64,000 nucleotides of DNA from Panulirus ornatus (taxonomy: Eukaryota > Arthropoda > Malacostraca > Decapoda > Palinuridae), in NCBI RefSeq assembly GCF_036320965.1, contig NC_092287.1, forward strand, positions 1,975,325-2,039,324, read 5' to 3'. Made by a program: the position numbers and the translations under genes. This document shows positions 24,545 to 36,442 of this stretch, one piece after another; positions within the stretch are counted from its first letter, which is position 1, and the number at the start of each line of letters is the position of its first letter. The notes beneath the pieces are model-generated. The model saw only the letters and a program-made list of their open reading frames with translations. It was not told where the DNA came from and ran no database searches.

Positions 24545-24880
24545 TCTGTACCATACACGCCACCCACCCTCCTGAATGTTTAGGTCCCGTTACCCCAAAG
24601 CCTTTGTTTCAGTACATTTTTTTTTTTTCTTTCTTAAACACCCATCTTTCCCTGCTTCTTACCCTGGTTACAACCACGCACATTAAGACACCCCAGTCAT
24701 AGCCTTCGATGAGGTATCTTCTGTTGGCCCCTTTCCCCACCTTTTTCAAGGGTAATTAGTAGTGCAAGGAAGGGAGGATTTACAATCTCCCCCACCCCCG
24801 CCTCCTCCTGGTACCTGCCTCTGATAGTCGTCTCCTGCAACTCACAGGAGATACGTAGGCAGCTTTCCTGCAGTGCTGTC
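24545..24880 (-). mobile_element. Decayed LINE and SINE-like A remnants
   Basis: 24545-24610 resembles the LINE segment around caccctcctgaatgtttagg. 24760-24880 resembles family A (gtcgtctcctgcaactcaca and ggagatacgtaggcagct). Both are strongly diverged. Confidence 0.4.
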
Positions 24881-25307
24881 TCGCAGGGGTAAAGGAAAAT
24901 TGTGCTTGTGGATTGAGCTCTGTATAATCACGTGTTGTATGTGAGGCAGAGGGGACGAACAGCGGCTTGGGCCAGGGAGGGGAACGTGACAGCAACTAGT
25001 GTGAGGCTGTCTCACTCGACACGTCATAGTGATATCCCGCTGAGGTCCGTCCAGCTCTGTGGTACTTCCCGAGTCTCGTCCAGTCTTGCTGCGTCTGCGT
25101 TTTTAAACGTCTGGGAATTATTGTGTCCATGCGAGACGTTCCTCTCTCCTGCGTGAGCTCCTCCTGGTCTGGGATGCGCCTCTGGCATCTGTGGAGCCGC
25201 AGATTACTTTGACAGAGTCGAGTCGAAAGCAATCTTAAACTCATCAGCTCACCCAGACCGACCTGAAAACTTGGATTTGATCCCCCCTCCCCTCCCCCGT
25301 ACATCGC

Positions 25308-25310
<3 letters not shown>

Positions 25311-25372
<62 letters not shown>
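25311..25372. repeat. (CT)n microsatellite
   Basis: About 62 bp of CT. The surrounding 24,900-25,640 shows no gene. Confidence 0.95.
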
Positions 25373-25374
<2 letters not shown>

Positions 25375-25649
25375 GTAGATGTTAGTGCGGTTTCTACCCT
25401 CCAGACCTGTGCAGCGCTGGTTCATTATCTCCACCGGTGCCTAGAGTACGTGGTCCTGTGTGGCCGGTGGCAACTCAAGGCATTGTGATGTCTGTATCTT
25501 TCCCTGCGCCGTTAAGGTGCGGCATTCTTTCAAGTGGCCCTTTGCCTCTTGAGAAGACAAGCTTTGCACTCCCTTGAAGATCCCTAGATTTTTTTTTTTT
25601 TTTTTAAATTCTGGTCTTGATAAGAGCTTCCGTTTGTGACGGGAGCTTT

Positions 25650-25653
25650 TGGA

Positions 25654-25710
<57 letters not shown>
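25650..25710. repeat. (GT)n microsatellite
   Basis: About 60 bp of GT with no associated gene. Confidence 0.95.
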
Positions 25711-25712
<2 letters not shown>

Positions 25713-25982
25713 TTTTCTATCTGTGCTGAATGGAGGGTATTCTACAATCGTAGGGTCTCCTTGAACTGTTTCTTCTTCTATCAGACCACATTTCAAGCTT
25801 CTGTATCCTGTCAGTTGGACAGAGTCATTACACAGGTTTTGTGTCACTCATCCGTGATCCTGTTATTCTGGAAAAGTATTTAGTTATTTACGTGTTTTTC
25901 TGACAGTTTTCTTGCATGATTTTTCCTGTTGTCTTGGTTCTGTGCTTGCATGGTTCGACGGACATGATAACATGGTGAATGA

Positions 25983-26143
25983 TGGAGATGGTGCATCATC
26001 AGATGGTGAGGAGTGGAGATGGTGCATCATCAGATGGTGAGGAGTGGAGATGGTGCATCATCAGATGGTGAGGAGTGGAGATGGTGCATCATCAGATGGT
26101 GAGGAGTGGAGATGGTGCATCATCAGATGGTGAGGAGTGGAGA
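25983..26143. repeat. 31-bp minisatellite, 5 units
   Basis: Unit agatggtgcatcatcagatg + gtgaggagtgg, five nearly identical copies. There are too few differences for an old array. Confidence 0.9.
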
Positions 26144-26447
26144 TAAGAGAAGGAATACTTGATGTGATCATGTGTTGGGGGGGGGGGAGAAATTGTGTCT
26201 GACAAGGTGAAGAGAAATGAGGTGTGGGAGGCGAGGCTCTGGCACCCGATGCACGTACACGGTTCCTGCTGGATGGAGGTAAAAGCATTTTTAATGGAGG
26301 TGGGAAGTGCTTTCGTCGTGAGGGTAAAATGGGTTGAATTGAGTGGATGTCTTGGATGTCTGGTTCTGCAGTGTCCCGGGAATGGAAGCCATAGTATCAC
26401 TAGACGATCGAATTGGAAAAGGTGTTATTCATATATTATTTTTCCTT

Positions 26448-26661
26448 CTTGATCGCCATTTTCCCCGTCAGCGAGGTGGCGCCAGGAACAGATGGAGAAA
26501 GGCCACATCCGCTCACATCCATTCTCTGGCTGTCATGTGTAATGCACCGAAACCACAGCTCCCTATCCACATCCAGGCCCCACAGACCTTTCCATGGTTT
26601 ACCCAGGACGTTTCACATGCCCTGGTTCGGTCCAGTGACCGCACGTTTACCCTGGTATACC

Positions 26662-26662
<1 letters not shown>
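26448..26662 (-). mobile_element. LINE 3' tail variant
   Basis: Starts cgccattttccccgtcagcg and aggtggcgccaggaacagat. It continues through the LINE-specific cgaaaccacagctccctatc and ends in (TA)n at 26663-26700. The first 30 bases resemble family A more than the main LINE tail, so it is an intermediate variant. Confidence 0.65.
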
Positions 26663-26703
<41 letters not shown>

Positions 26704-26950
26704 GACCTGTGTATTCGCTGTGCTACACTGTCCGGTTTTTGAGGGTTCACAGTACAGGAACAATCGTCAGAGGCAAAAATGTCTCTCTGGTGTACATTGT
26801 TCTCCAAGCTTTGTCTTCTGTCCCACCTCAAAATCCCCACAATTTTTTTTTCCTTGGGTGGGGGGAGGGCTTGTCCCTAGTTTAAGTCATGGACAACAAT
26901 CCTCTGCTTACATGCCATTTTCTAATACTTTTAAATCATGCACACACACA

Positions 26951-26955
26951 CACGC

Positions 26956-26995
<40 letters not shown>

Positions 26996-27769
26996 ATACT
27001 TTGTCGCTGTCTCCCGCGTTTGCGAGGTAGCGCAAGGAAACAGACGAAAGAAATGGCCCAACCCCCCCCCCCATACACATGTACATACACACGTCCACAC
27101 ACGCAAATATACATACCTACACAGCTTTCCATGTTTTACCCCGGACGCTTCACATGCCTTGATTCAATCCACTGACAGCACGTCAACCCCTGTATACCAC
27201 ATCGCTCCAATTCACTCTATTTCTTGCCCTCCTTTCACCCTCCTGCATGTTCAGGCCCCGATCACACAAAATCCTTTTCACTCCATCTTTCCACCTCCAA
27301 TTTGGTCTCCCTCTTCTCCTCGTTCCCTCCACCTCCGACACATATATCCTCTTGGTCAATCTTTCCTCACTCATTCTCTCCATGTGCCCAAACCACTTCA
27401 AAACACCCTCTTCTGCTCTCTCAACCACGCTCTTTTTATTTCCACACATCTCTCTTACCCTTACGTTACTTACTCGATCAAACCACCTCACACCACACAT
27501 TGTCCTCAAACATCTCATTTCCAGCACATCCATCCTCCTGCGCACAACTCTATCCATAGCCCACGCCTCGCAACCATACAACATTGTTGGAACCACTATT
27601 CCTTCAAACAAACCCATTTTTGCTTTCCGGGATAATGTTCTCGACTTCCACACATTTTTCAAGGCTCCCAAAATTTTCGCCCCCTCCCCCACCCTATGAT
27701 CCACTTCCGCTTCCATGGTTCCATCCGCTGACAGATCCACTCCCAGATATCTAAAACACTTCACTTCCT

Positions 27770-27770
<1 letters not shown>
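26951..27770 (-). mobile_element. Non-LTR retrotransposon (LINE), copy 6
   Basis: The tail is at 26997-27110, preceded by a T tract. An internal deletion near 27120 joins the tail to coding sequence. The C-terminal domain reads without a stop from 27770 (EEVKCFRYLGVDLSADGTME) through [20 protein letters not shown] and [18 protein letters not shown] to WSDVVYRG near 27183. Trp is present in the YGCEAWAM stretch where copy 3 has TAG. The 5' end is lost in (TA)n at 27770-27801. Confidence 0.9.
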
Positions 27771-27803
<33 letters not shown>

Positions 27804-27979
27804 GTCATAGCATAGCATGGGGAAGTGACAGTAAGTGTACCTTGTGACCAGACCTTGTGTTTGTGGGATCCAGATGCTGACAGGAGGCCCCCCCTCCCCC
27901 CTTCCCACTCGGATGAGCCGTTGAAACAACGTAGGATGTGCATCTATGAATAGGATTACCGTCCTTATTAGCGTTGTAT

Positions 27980-28143
27980 TATCGTTCACATGTCACATAT
28001 TATCGTCCACACGTATCACAAATTATCGGTCACATACGTGTCATATTATCGTTCACATACATGTCACATTTTATCGTCCACATGCGTGTCACATATCGTT
28101 CACATACATGTCATATATTATCGTCGACATACGTGTCAGATAT
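27980..28143. repeat. ~25-bp minisatellite
   Basis: About seven loose copies of tatcgttcacatacatgtca. The units vary in length, indicating an older array. Confidence 0.8.
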
Positions 28144-28413
28144 GTAATCACATATCTAAGCACACGTAGTGTGAGGGCACCCGTTTTCATGTTTGTGGGC
28201 TGACAGATCACACAGACACACACACACACATACACACACAAAACAGAGGGGGGGGGGGGGGTGTCCTCCCGGCTGGTGTACAAACAGGTTATTTATTACC
28301 AAGGCAAGATGTGTATATCAGGACGTGGGAGATAGTGATCCTTCTCTCGTGTACAGAAGCTTGGCTGAAGCTTGGCTGAAGCTGTAGGTTAAGCTGGCCC
28401 AGTGGGCGAGGGT

Positions 28414-28521
<108 letters not shown>

Positions 28522-29213
28522 GTATAGTATCAAGGTGTATAGTGTCTGTATGGTGAATATAGACAGTCCTCTGTGGTACAGTGTCTGTATAGTGAATATA
28601 GGATCCTCTATACAACATGGCACCATTTTCGTCAAAGTTGGATGTTTACAAGATTGATATGAAAATGGAAAACAATTTTCTTTCCCAAACAAAATATATA
28701 ATATCTGGCGTGTGGGTGGCTGGCAGAAAACAAGGCCAGATGGACGAGGTAAGATAACCAGAGGTTTGCAAATGAGTGGATCTGAATATTACGAATAATC
28801 TTGAGGTTGAAGGAAAGCGGATTAGCATGATAATACTGAAGGCCTTTTTTCAGTTCAGCATCACGGCTTCAAAAAATGATTCTCAGTGGAGTTTTGCACC
28901 CTCATGCTGGCCCAATTTACCGGGTGGTTTACCGTGCCTCATCTACTGTACCACGGTGTTTATTAAAGGTGATGAGAGTTTAATACAGACATGAGTTGGT
29001 TATGAGGTGTAGGGGAGTGTGTCTCGACTCTGAGAGGGGATGGAGTTGACTCACGTCTCCCCAGGGGAGGATCTGCCAAGCCAGGTTCGACCTCAACTGC
29101 TTAACCTTCCACGTAATTATACCGAGAGAACAGTGAATATACGTCTGGGATGCCGGCTGTCACGTCAGACACCGCCTAGTACTGGACGCGAGAGTTCAGA
29201 ATCGCTAAACAAC

Positions 29214-29215
<2 letters not shown>
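28522..29215. other. Intergenic, no feature
   Basis: Unique sequence with one short direct repeat at 28525-28605 (gtgtctgtatggtgaatata). No gene recognised. Confidence 0.6.

Positions 29216-29278
<63 letters not shown>
29216..29278. repeat. (TG)n microsatellite
   Basis: About 62 bp of TG, followed by a G/C-rich, homopolymer-laden stretch to 29475. Confidence 0.95.
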
Positions 29279-29279
<1 letters not shown>

Positions 29280-29879
29280 CTGGGGGGGCCTTCGTGGTCA
29301 TCTCCCATTGTGGGCTCTGCTCTAAACCCCCTCCCCCCCCTCCCCCGGTCATTGAGGGTTGGCGGTCGAAGTGTATGATGTCAGAGGTCGTCGTGTTTCC
29401 TGTATCGGGGTTGTCATCGTCAGCCTTAAAGAGTTGTGTAACCCCATCCCAGCAGCCCCCCCGGGGGGGGGGACCTCCTCCATTATTACATTATCACGAT
29501 GGAAGTTGCAAGGAAAAGAAAAAAGAGAGATTAAGACAAAAAAATCCCCAGAGCGGATCAGTTATTAGACCCCAGCAAGTTCGCCTTTGACGTTAATACA
29601 CAATGTTTTCCTCGTCGCCCACACAACGTAACTTGTCATGAATGAAGCAAGGTAAAGTTATACCGGGCGGAATGACGTTAAGGTCACACAAGGTCTAATT
29701 TCAACCTGTGAGACAATGTCATTTTCAGTTCCCCCTTCCTCTGCTGCCTTGCTGTGATTATATTAGCTTATAAGGAAGGGAAATGATGTATAAAAGTACG
29801 TTACTGTATTAAACTCTTAACACAAACTCTACATACATCAGAGATGGCCATTACAGTAATATCCTTGTACTTAAGTTAG

Positions 29880-29914
29880 ATCAGGGAACTTGCCTCACAC
29901 ACTCACACACTCAC

Positions 29915-29967
<53 letters not shown>

Positions 29968-30150
29968 CACACTGATCATGAGGGAACTTGCCTTACACAC
30001 TCACAACACATCGATCATGAGGGCGCTTGCCTCACACACACACACACACACACACTCACAACACATCGATCATGAGGGCGCTTGCCTCACACACACACAC
30101 ACTCACACTCACAACACACCGAGCATGAGGGAACTTGCCTCACTCACCCA
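29880..30150. repeat. Minisatellite with embedded (CA)n
   Basis: Four units of variable length, each with the core atcatgagggcgcttgcctc followed by a CA/CTCACA run. The longest CA run is at 29918-29966. Confidence 0.85.
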
Positions 30151-30225
30151 CTGTGGTGACTGCCAATATTCACTGTCGGTGGATCTTCAGAATGAGAGAA
30201 TATTGCAAGTCTTCACCGTACACTT

Positions 30226-30226
<1 letters not shown>

Positions 30227-30266
<40 letters not shown>

Positions 30267-30346
30267 CTTACCTGTGCTTCCCTCACACAGGTGCTCGCGT
30301 CGCTCGAGCCGAGCACTGCTTGTACAGACGGATGACCTTGCGATAA

Positions 30347-30424
<78 letters not shown>
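30227..30424. repeat. (GT)n and (CT)n microsatellites
   Basis: GT at 30227-30264 and CT at 30348-30424, 84 bp apart. No gene between them. Confidence 0.95.
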
Positions 30425-30432
<8 letters not shown>

Positions 30433-30546
30433 GTCTTATTGATGTTACGACAGATGGACGGAGCAGTAGTTTTAATATTCATTTTTGCTTTCAGTCGCAT
30501 ATGGCCTAGTTGAAATGGTCCTTGTCCTCATATTCATTAGCGAGGG

Positions 30547-30547
<1 letters not shown>

Positions 30548-30605
<58 letters not shown>

Positions 30606-30626
30606 GTTTTTATCTCGAATGAATGG

Positions 30627-30668
<42 letters not shown>
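30548..30668. repeat. (TA)n and (GT)n microsatellites
   Basis: TA at 30548-30604 and GT at 30628-30668. Confidence 0.95.
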
Positions 30669-30672
<4 letters not shown>

Positions 30673-30962
30673 GTCACCGGGACGATGTATGACGTGGTTG
30701 TACATTTCGTACACCACAATGACTCGGTCCCTCTGATGTAAACTCTCTCGTTACCTTGTTTCAAGAGAAGGGGGAGGGGTGTCTCGCTCACTTGGTAATT
30801 AGACAATTAGCTTAATTAAGGCCAGACGGGGTGGACGTGGCCCCATGTGCCAGGCCGACCAGCGGAGGATCCTGGATCATGCCACGTCGTACTTACCGGG
30901 GCTGGAACCCTCCAACCAACTCCTCCCAAACTCCTCCACTCCTCCAACCTGCCCCTCTCCCT

Positions 30963-31002
<40 letters not shown>
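30963..31002. repeat. (CA)n microsatellite
   Basis: About 40 bp of CA. 31,003-31,855 is otherwise unique with no recognised gene. Confidence 0.95.
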
Positions 31003-31005
<3 letters not shown>

Positions 31006-31853
31006 CCTCCAACCATCTGGAGATGAGTCTGGCAGAATTTCTATACGTAATCCACGAATTAATCTCTACAAACTCTAAATTACATTTCCATATTCCATTC
31101 GACGGCCCTGACTGGCTGGCGGGGGGGAGGGGTGTGGATGAGGCCAAGTGGAGGCCGTCCACCTGTTTGACCTGACCCCAGGAGGGAGATCACGTTGAGG
31201 TCAATGTTATTCTGTTTATGGTAATTTTATTAATCTCTTCCACCCCCTCACCCCCCACATATCCCACATCACGTACTCGTCACACATGTAACGCGTTACT
31301 TCCTCCTTCACGTCACATATCAGTCCTCTGTAACTAGGGTAACGTCTTATTTCGCCCAACAAACGCCTACGCTAAGGAGCGTTTCTTTTTTTTTTTTTTT
31401 TCAATGGCCGTCGCTCCGTCTTTTAAGCCAGGAATTCGTCGTGTTTCTGTGTTTCGAATCCGTCGATCCAGATGGCTCCCGGACGATCGTCCTGGGACGA
31501 GAGTGTTCTCCGTGACACGTGACGTCACCTCCGCCAGCAGGGCCGGGACACAGTGGATGGTATCATTCCGACAGTAACTGCTGTACTACTCCTTCAGTCA
31601 TTACGTTGCCACCACCTCCCCCCCGACACTGGCTCGCCTCTCATCTTGGTCACCCCGCGGTGCACCGCGTTGTATCACACGTTGTATTACTGGCTGAAGT
31701 AATACAGCTGTAGTGCGCAAAGGAAGCTAGGGGTCACAGAGAAGGTAGGAAGAAGGTATGAGATGCGAGGAAACGCATACAACAGTTTAGTGGACCAGAA
31801 ACTGCAGTAATGATTGTTAAGACTCACATCTGAAAACCAAGTTATGATACCTT

Positions 31854-31856
<3 letters not shown>

Positions 31857-31934
<78 letters not shown>
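31857..31934. repeat. (TA)n microsatellite
   Basis: About 78 bp of pure TA. Confidence 0.95.
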
Positions 31935-31940
<6 letters not shown>

Positions 31941-32095
31941 GATTAATCCAAAGCTAGATTCAGGCACGATTTTGCTTTTACTGTTCAAACAGTAGATCCC
32001 TTAAGATCGTAAATCACGGGCAGGGATTTCGAACTGGTCGCCCTTAAAATCGTGGCTCATAAATTTCAAGTCTCTGACGTGGAGGCAGGAAAGTG

Positions 32096-32129
<34 letters not shown>

Positions 32130-32410
32130 CGATACATCACAGGTGAATATGTGTTCTGTACTTAGAAACACACACACACACACAGCACTAGGTTGTTATG
32201 CGTAAACAGCCTCGTTCTTCTCACTTGTTGTTTTCTACAAAAAGAAAAAGATCAGGGTTCAGTATGTGGTGGTAAAGTGTGGTGGAGTTGTGGTACAAAG
32301 TGTGGTGGAGGCGACCTGCTCCGCGGCTCATAATTACTCTCACACTGCCTCTTGTGGTCGTCCACACCACAACTTTACCTCTCACAAACTTTATCAAGAA
32401 ACTCAAGTCC

Positions 32411-32414
<4 letters not shown>

Positions 32415-32494
<80 letters not shown>

Positions 32495-32510
32495 TAAAGC
32501 AATGTATTTC

Positions 32511-32540
<30 letters not shown>
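32415..32540. repeat. (TA)n and (TG)n microsatellites
   Basis: TA at 32415-32491 and TG at 32510-32540. Confidence 0.95.
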
Positions 32541-32541
<1 letters not shown>

Positions 32542-32678
32542 GTGTTTACCAGTTGTAAACACCTCGCCTGCTCTATGTGGATGGCCGCGGGCGAGTCATA
32601 TTGGGGTAAAGGTATAGTCGGGGGAGGAGGGGGGTGCCTCAGCCACGGGTGTGGCTGAGATAGCCCCAAGTCACCAGG

Positions 32679-32682
<4 letters not shown>

Positions 32683-32748
<66 letters not shown>
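32683..32748. repeat. (GA)n microsatellite
   Basis: About 66 bp of GA, ending 35 bp before the acceptor of the candidate exon at 32784. Confidence 0.95.
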
Positions 32749-32751
<3 letters not shown>

Positions 32752-32783
32752 TATAGTAAAGTTGTTGTCCTTCATTGTTGCAG

Positions 32784-32849
32784 GTTGACAGATGGCCGTC
32801 AACGTTGTCATCCCGCTACTGATCCCTCTGGAGGAGAACCTTCACAACA
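32784..32849 (+). CDS. Candidate first coding exon, possibly of the cadherin gene
   Basis: A pyrimidine-rich acceptor (gtccttcattgttgcag) precedes GTTGACAG and then ATG at 32792. The exon reads MAVNVVIPLLIPLEENLHN and ends A|gtgagt, phase 1. An in-frame TGA just upstream of the ATG means this would be the start codon, with a 5' untranslated part from 32784. Its phase fits splicing either to the exon at 45692 or directly to 57502. The peptide is not a convincing signal sequence and has no recognised domain. It may also belong to an unrelated transcript. Confidence 0.3.
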
Positions 32850-32887
32850 GTGAGTACACGACCTGCCCTTCATCTTGTGCCTCCACC

Positions 32888-33091
32888 TGTGATGATGGCT
32901 CCCCTCCACCCTGGCCTCTATACCCCTCTACCTCCACCTGTGATGATGGCTCCCCTCCACCCTGGCCTCTGTACCCCTCTACCTCCACCTGTGATGATGG
33001 CTCCCCTCCACCCTGGCCTCTGTACCCCTCTACCTCCACCTGTGATGATGGCTCCCCTCCACCCTGGCCTCTGTACCTCTCTACCTCCACC
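32888..33091. repeat. 51-bp minisatellite, 4 units
   Basis: Unit tgtgatgatggctcccctcc + accctggcctctgtacccct + ctacctccacc, four almost identical copies. It begins 39 bp downstream of the candidate donor at 32850. Open frames on both strands here are repeats of 17 residues and not protein evidence. Confidence 0.92.
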
Positions 33092-33179
33092 TGTGTCTAT
33101 TCATTACTCACCGTTGCTTCAGTGAGGTATACCACCAGATGTCCCAATATTCACCCAGTCCTCGGGTCATCATTATCGT

Positions 33180-33335
33180 GTGGGTCTGGGATGCGGGCCA
33201 GCCAGGTCACACAGCGGCTGAACTCTTGCCTACTCCTTGGTGTCATGGTCGTCGTCACTGGTTGTGACTCGATTGACCCAGGGTTCGATTTCAGGCCTGT
33301 ATTGATCAGGGCCTCAGCTACCCGTGCCGTCTCAG
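33180..33335 (+). mobile_element. Possible tRNA-derived SINE (family B) remnant
   Basis: A B-box-like gggttcgatttc near 33279 is followed by a body that resembles the other copies only weakly. The A box is not clear. Confidence 0.35.
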
Positions 33336-33740
33336 TTTAAAACACATCAATAATGCTCGGAAATAGTGATCACAAGTAGTAATCATGATTAGTACTCCCC
33401 CATGAGAAGTTTTCTTTTTAATTAGTTCAGTTCGTGAAGGTTGCCAGAGCCCAGGCAGAGCAGAACCCCCGGCCAGGGAAATGGTGTGGTCGTAGAGTTG
33501 GGCAACATTGTAGGTAGAGAGTTTGTGCTGCTCTCACACTGCTCTAACTTGGAGACAGTTGGAGGTGAGAGCTCCTTGCTGATTCTCCCTTCGAGCGGAA
33601 CTTGAGGGAGGCTGGTTTGACTTGTTGATGCCCCGCACATCATCATGATTGGCTTCCCAGACTACTGTCGGAACTCGTCGGTCCGTGAGGGGATACGCCT
33701 CCCCTCCTGCAGTTGAGTTTGTAACCTGTTAAGCACGACG

Positions 33741-34192
33741 GTGTGGCCCTTGAACACGACAGTTCAACCCCTGAACACGACGGGACGATCCTTCCTCTTC
33801 ATCCTATCCCATCAGAGAGGGTCAGCTTAAAGACCAGACCATCATGTCTAAAGGTTAATACAATGAAGATCAAGGCTCGTATGGTCGTGCTCAAAGCTCG
33901 TACGGTCGTGCTCAAGGCTCGCACAGTCGTGCTCAAGGCTCGTACAGTCGTGCTCAAGACTCGTACGGTCGTGCTCAAGGCTCGTACGGTCGTGCTCAAG
34001 GTTCGTACAGTCGTGCTCAAGACTCGTATGGTCGTGCTCAAGGCTCGTACGGTCGTGCTCAAGGCTCGTACAGTCGTGCTCAAGACTCGTACAGTCGTGC
34101 TCAAGACTCGTACGGTCGTGCTCAAGACTCGTACGGTCGTGCTCAAGGGTCGCAAAGTCGTGTTCAAGGCTCGTGCCTTCTTGCTCAAAGGG
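33741..34192. repeat. 21-bp minisatellite family, locus 1
   Basis: 33868-34192 holds about 15 units of gtcgtgctcaaggctcgtac + g. 33741-33795 holds two or three units in the opposite orientation (cccttgaacacgac). Because 21 is divisible by 3, every frame stays open, which explains frames of more than 130 codons on both strands. Confidence 0.92.
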
Positions 34193-34204
34193 ATGAATTG
34201 ATAA

Positions 34205-35899
34205 CACAAGTTCACTGTACCTGCTGACAAGTGGCAGATGCACCTGAATGTCTTCATTAAGAGTCTGTCATTCACTGGAAACCAGGGACCACTGACTGTC
34301 GGTCACATTAGACAGGACAAAACATTTAATTACACCCTAACTGGACGATTAAGTCTTCCGTGACTGCCATGAGATGCAAAGAAGACATGAACTCCAGAAA
34401 AAATATTCATGCAACACCATTTTCCATGAGGAGCAGTTGCATGAGTCTGACCTGCCATTAAGGTTGGTCGTTCCAGCATTAGGTACGATGATAATGTTGA
34501 CGTTAGTAGTCTACTTAGCTTAGGAACCTTACGTCTGTAATGTCTGCTCAGCTTAGTAAATTAATGTCCAGAATATGTACTCAGAGAACTTGACGACCAT
34601 AATGTCTGCCCAACTTAGAAAACTTGATGTCTACAATGTCCACACACCGTGGAAAAATTGACGACCTTGACGGTCATAATGTCTGCTCAGTTCATAAAAC
34701 ATTTTCTAACATTTTTTGAAGTGAAATTCTATCATGACCTCCGAGATTTACATTAATATCCAACTCCTCTCCCGCCTTCCCGTCTCCCGCCATCAACATG
34801 ACCAGCGGGAACACTAAATATATAAGGATGGAGCCAAGGCAGGCAGCAGCGCAGAGCAGTAATTTAGGCTGAATTAGAATTAAGTCGATTAAGAAATCAC
34901 AGAATATTAATACATAGCTTGACTAGTAACATGATGAAGTTTGTGGTTGGACGAAGCTTCACAGATTAGACGAACTTTTAATTTCGTACGAGAAATTAGA
35001 AATTGAAATATGACCTTATATGTTTCTCGTGTCTTGATATTTTTGATGACTTTTTAAACCTCGAAGACTTTATAATGTCGAAAAAGGGAATAGTTGCGAG
35101 ATTCTTAACTGTAGCTATAATGATAACCTTAATATCTGTAGTTTGTTAAGCATTTACTGGAGTTATCCAGGAATAGACTCCGTTTTCTGAGAGTATTTCA
35201 ACTCGACTGAAGAAAACGGGTGCTATATAATTGAAGGCATGGCTATGCCAAAAGTAGCTTAAGTCGTCTTTGATACGTATATGTTAACTTTAGCGACGCA
35301 GAGATCTTAACCTTAAGGGATTACCCTAATTCATATCATTGTAGTAATTCAAAATCTGTCTCAGCTGCAGCAATCACTTTCTCGAATGTTGGAGTTAAAC
35401 TGAAGGAATCTTTCGCGGTCTTGTTTCTCTAATTTCCAGAGAAAATTGGCCAGAATATGGAGTTTGGAGAGGACGAACCTGGTCATTAAAGTGAGACTAT
35501 ACGACACATAAGCTTCTCGTGCATGAAACTGTAGACCTCTTAGCTGATGACATCCGCCAAGGACGCGTGTCACCACAGATGCATTAGGCTATCATCAGAC
35601 AACATTTTGGGAGAGAAATGTTGGGTGTGTGATTGCCAGGTGATGCTAGTTACAACCAGCCACTCTGACGGGGGCAGAAGATACAGGAAGGTTCAGATGT
35701 GTCCTGCCCATTGGCAGTCACATGCAGGCTGAGTCCGGTAGCACCTATATGTTTTGATCTATATTCCTCTAGGCGCCGAGGACTTCGAACCTTGTATGAA
35801 CAGTGTGGGGCTGGGCCGGTGTGTTCTCCACTCGAACGCGAAGTGGGAAATGTTTGATAACTCTGACCAAGTGGATAAAAGATATACAGTGTACTCGAA

Positions 35900-35900
<1 letters not shown>
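34205..35900. other. Unique region, candidate TATA box only
   Basis: No exon recognised. 34819-34827 reads tatataagg inside a promoter-like context, with a gcagagcagt about 35 bp downstream that weakly resembles an arthropod initiator. It could be an upstream promoter for the exon at 45718, but nothing else supports it. Confidence 0.25.

Positions 35901-35971
<71 letters not shown>
35901..35971. repeat. (GA)n microsatellite
   Basis: About 70 bp of GA. Confidence 0.95.
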
Positions 35972-35974
<3 letters not shown>

Positions 35975-36195
35975 CAGTAAGGTTACAGTAGTTTGTAAGA
36001 TAATAATAACCTGTCATGACAGTATACAGAATTTACACAGACACTTCAAAGGTCAACAATGTACAATGAGGCAGTTGTTGCCGACACAGACTCCCGTCCT
36101 GCCGCCATTTCAGCCACACTAACGCCACAAACTGGGGGTCAGGTCGCCACTGTACCTCACCCCTCCTACCTGACCCCACACTTTCATACATCCTG

Positions 36196-36197
<2 letters not shown>

Positions 36198-36264
<67 letters not shown>
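36198..36264. repeat. (CT)n microsatellite
   Basis: About 66 bp of CT, 230 bp from a (GA)n tract, giving complementary arms. Confidence 0.95.
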
Positions 36265-36267
<3 letters not shown>

Positions 36268-36442
36268 CAGGACGGGCCCTCATGAGTCCTCTCCGTCCAC
36301 ACCCCCGACCTCGCCTACGCCGGGAGGTCTGGTCCTCCTGTTCCGCCGACGCATGACTAGACTTTTCCTCCTTCGGGATAACATGTTCCTCGCGTCTGTC
36401 TGGCCGGCCCCGGCGTGAGGGAGTCCTGGCTGAACAGGTCCT

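Noticed and set aside
29785..29860. TATAAAAG followed by a short ATG frame
   Set aside because: The frame after the ATG near 29845 has only about 11 codons, with no donor or conserved peptide, so promoter support is too weak.
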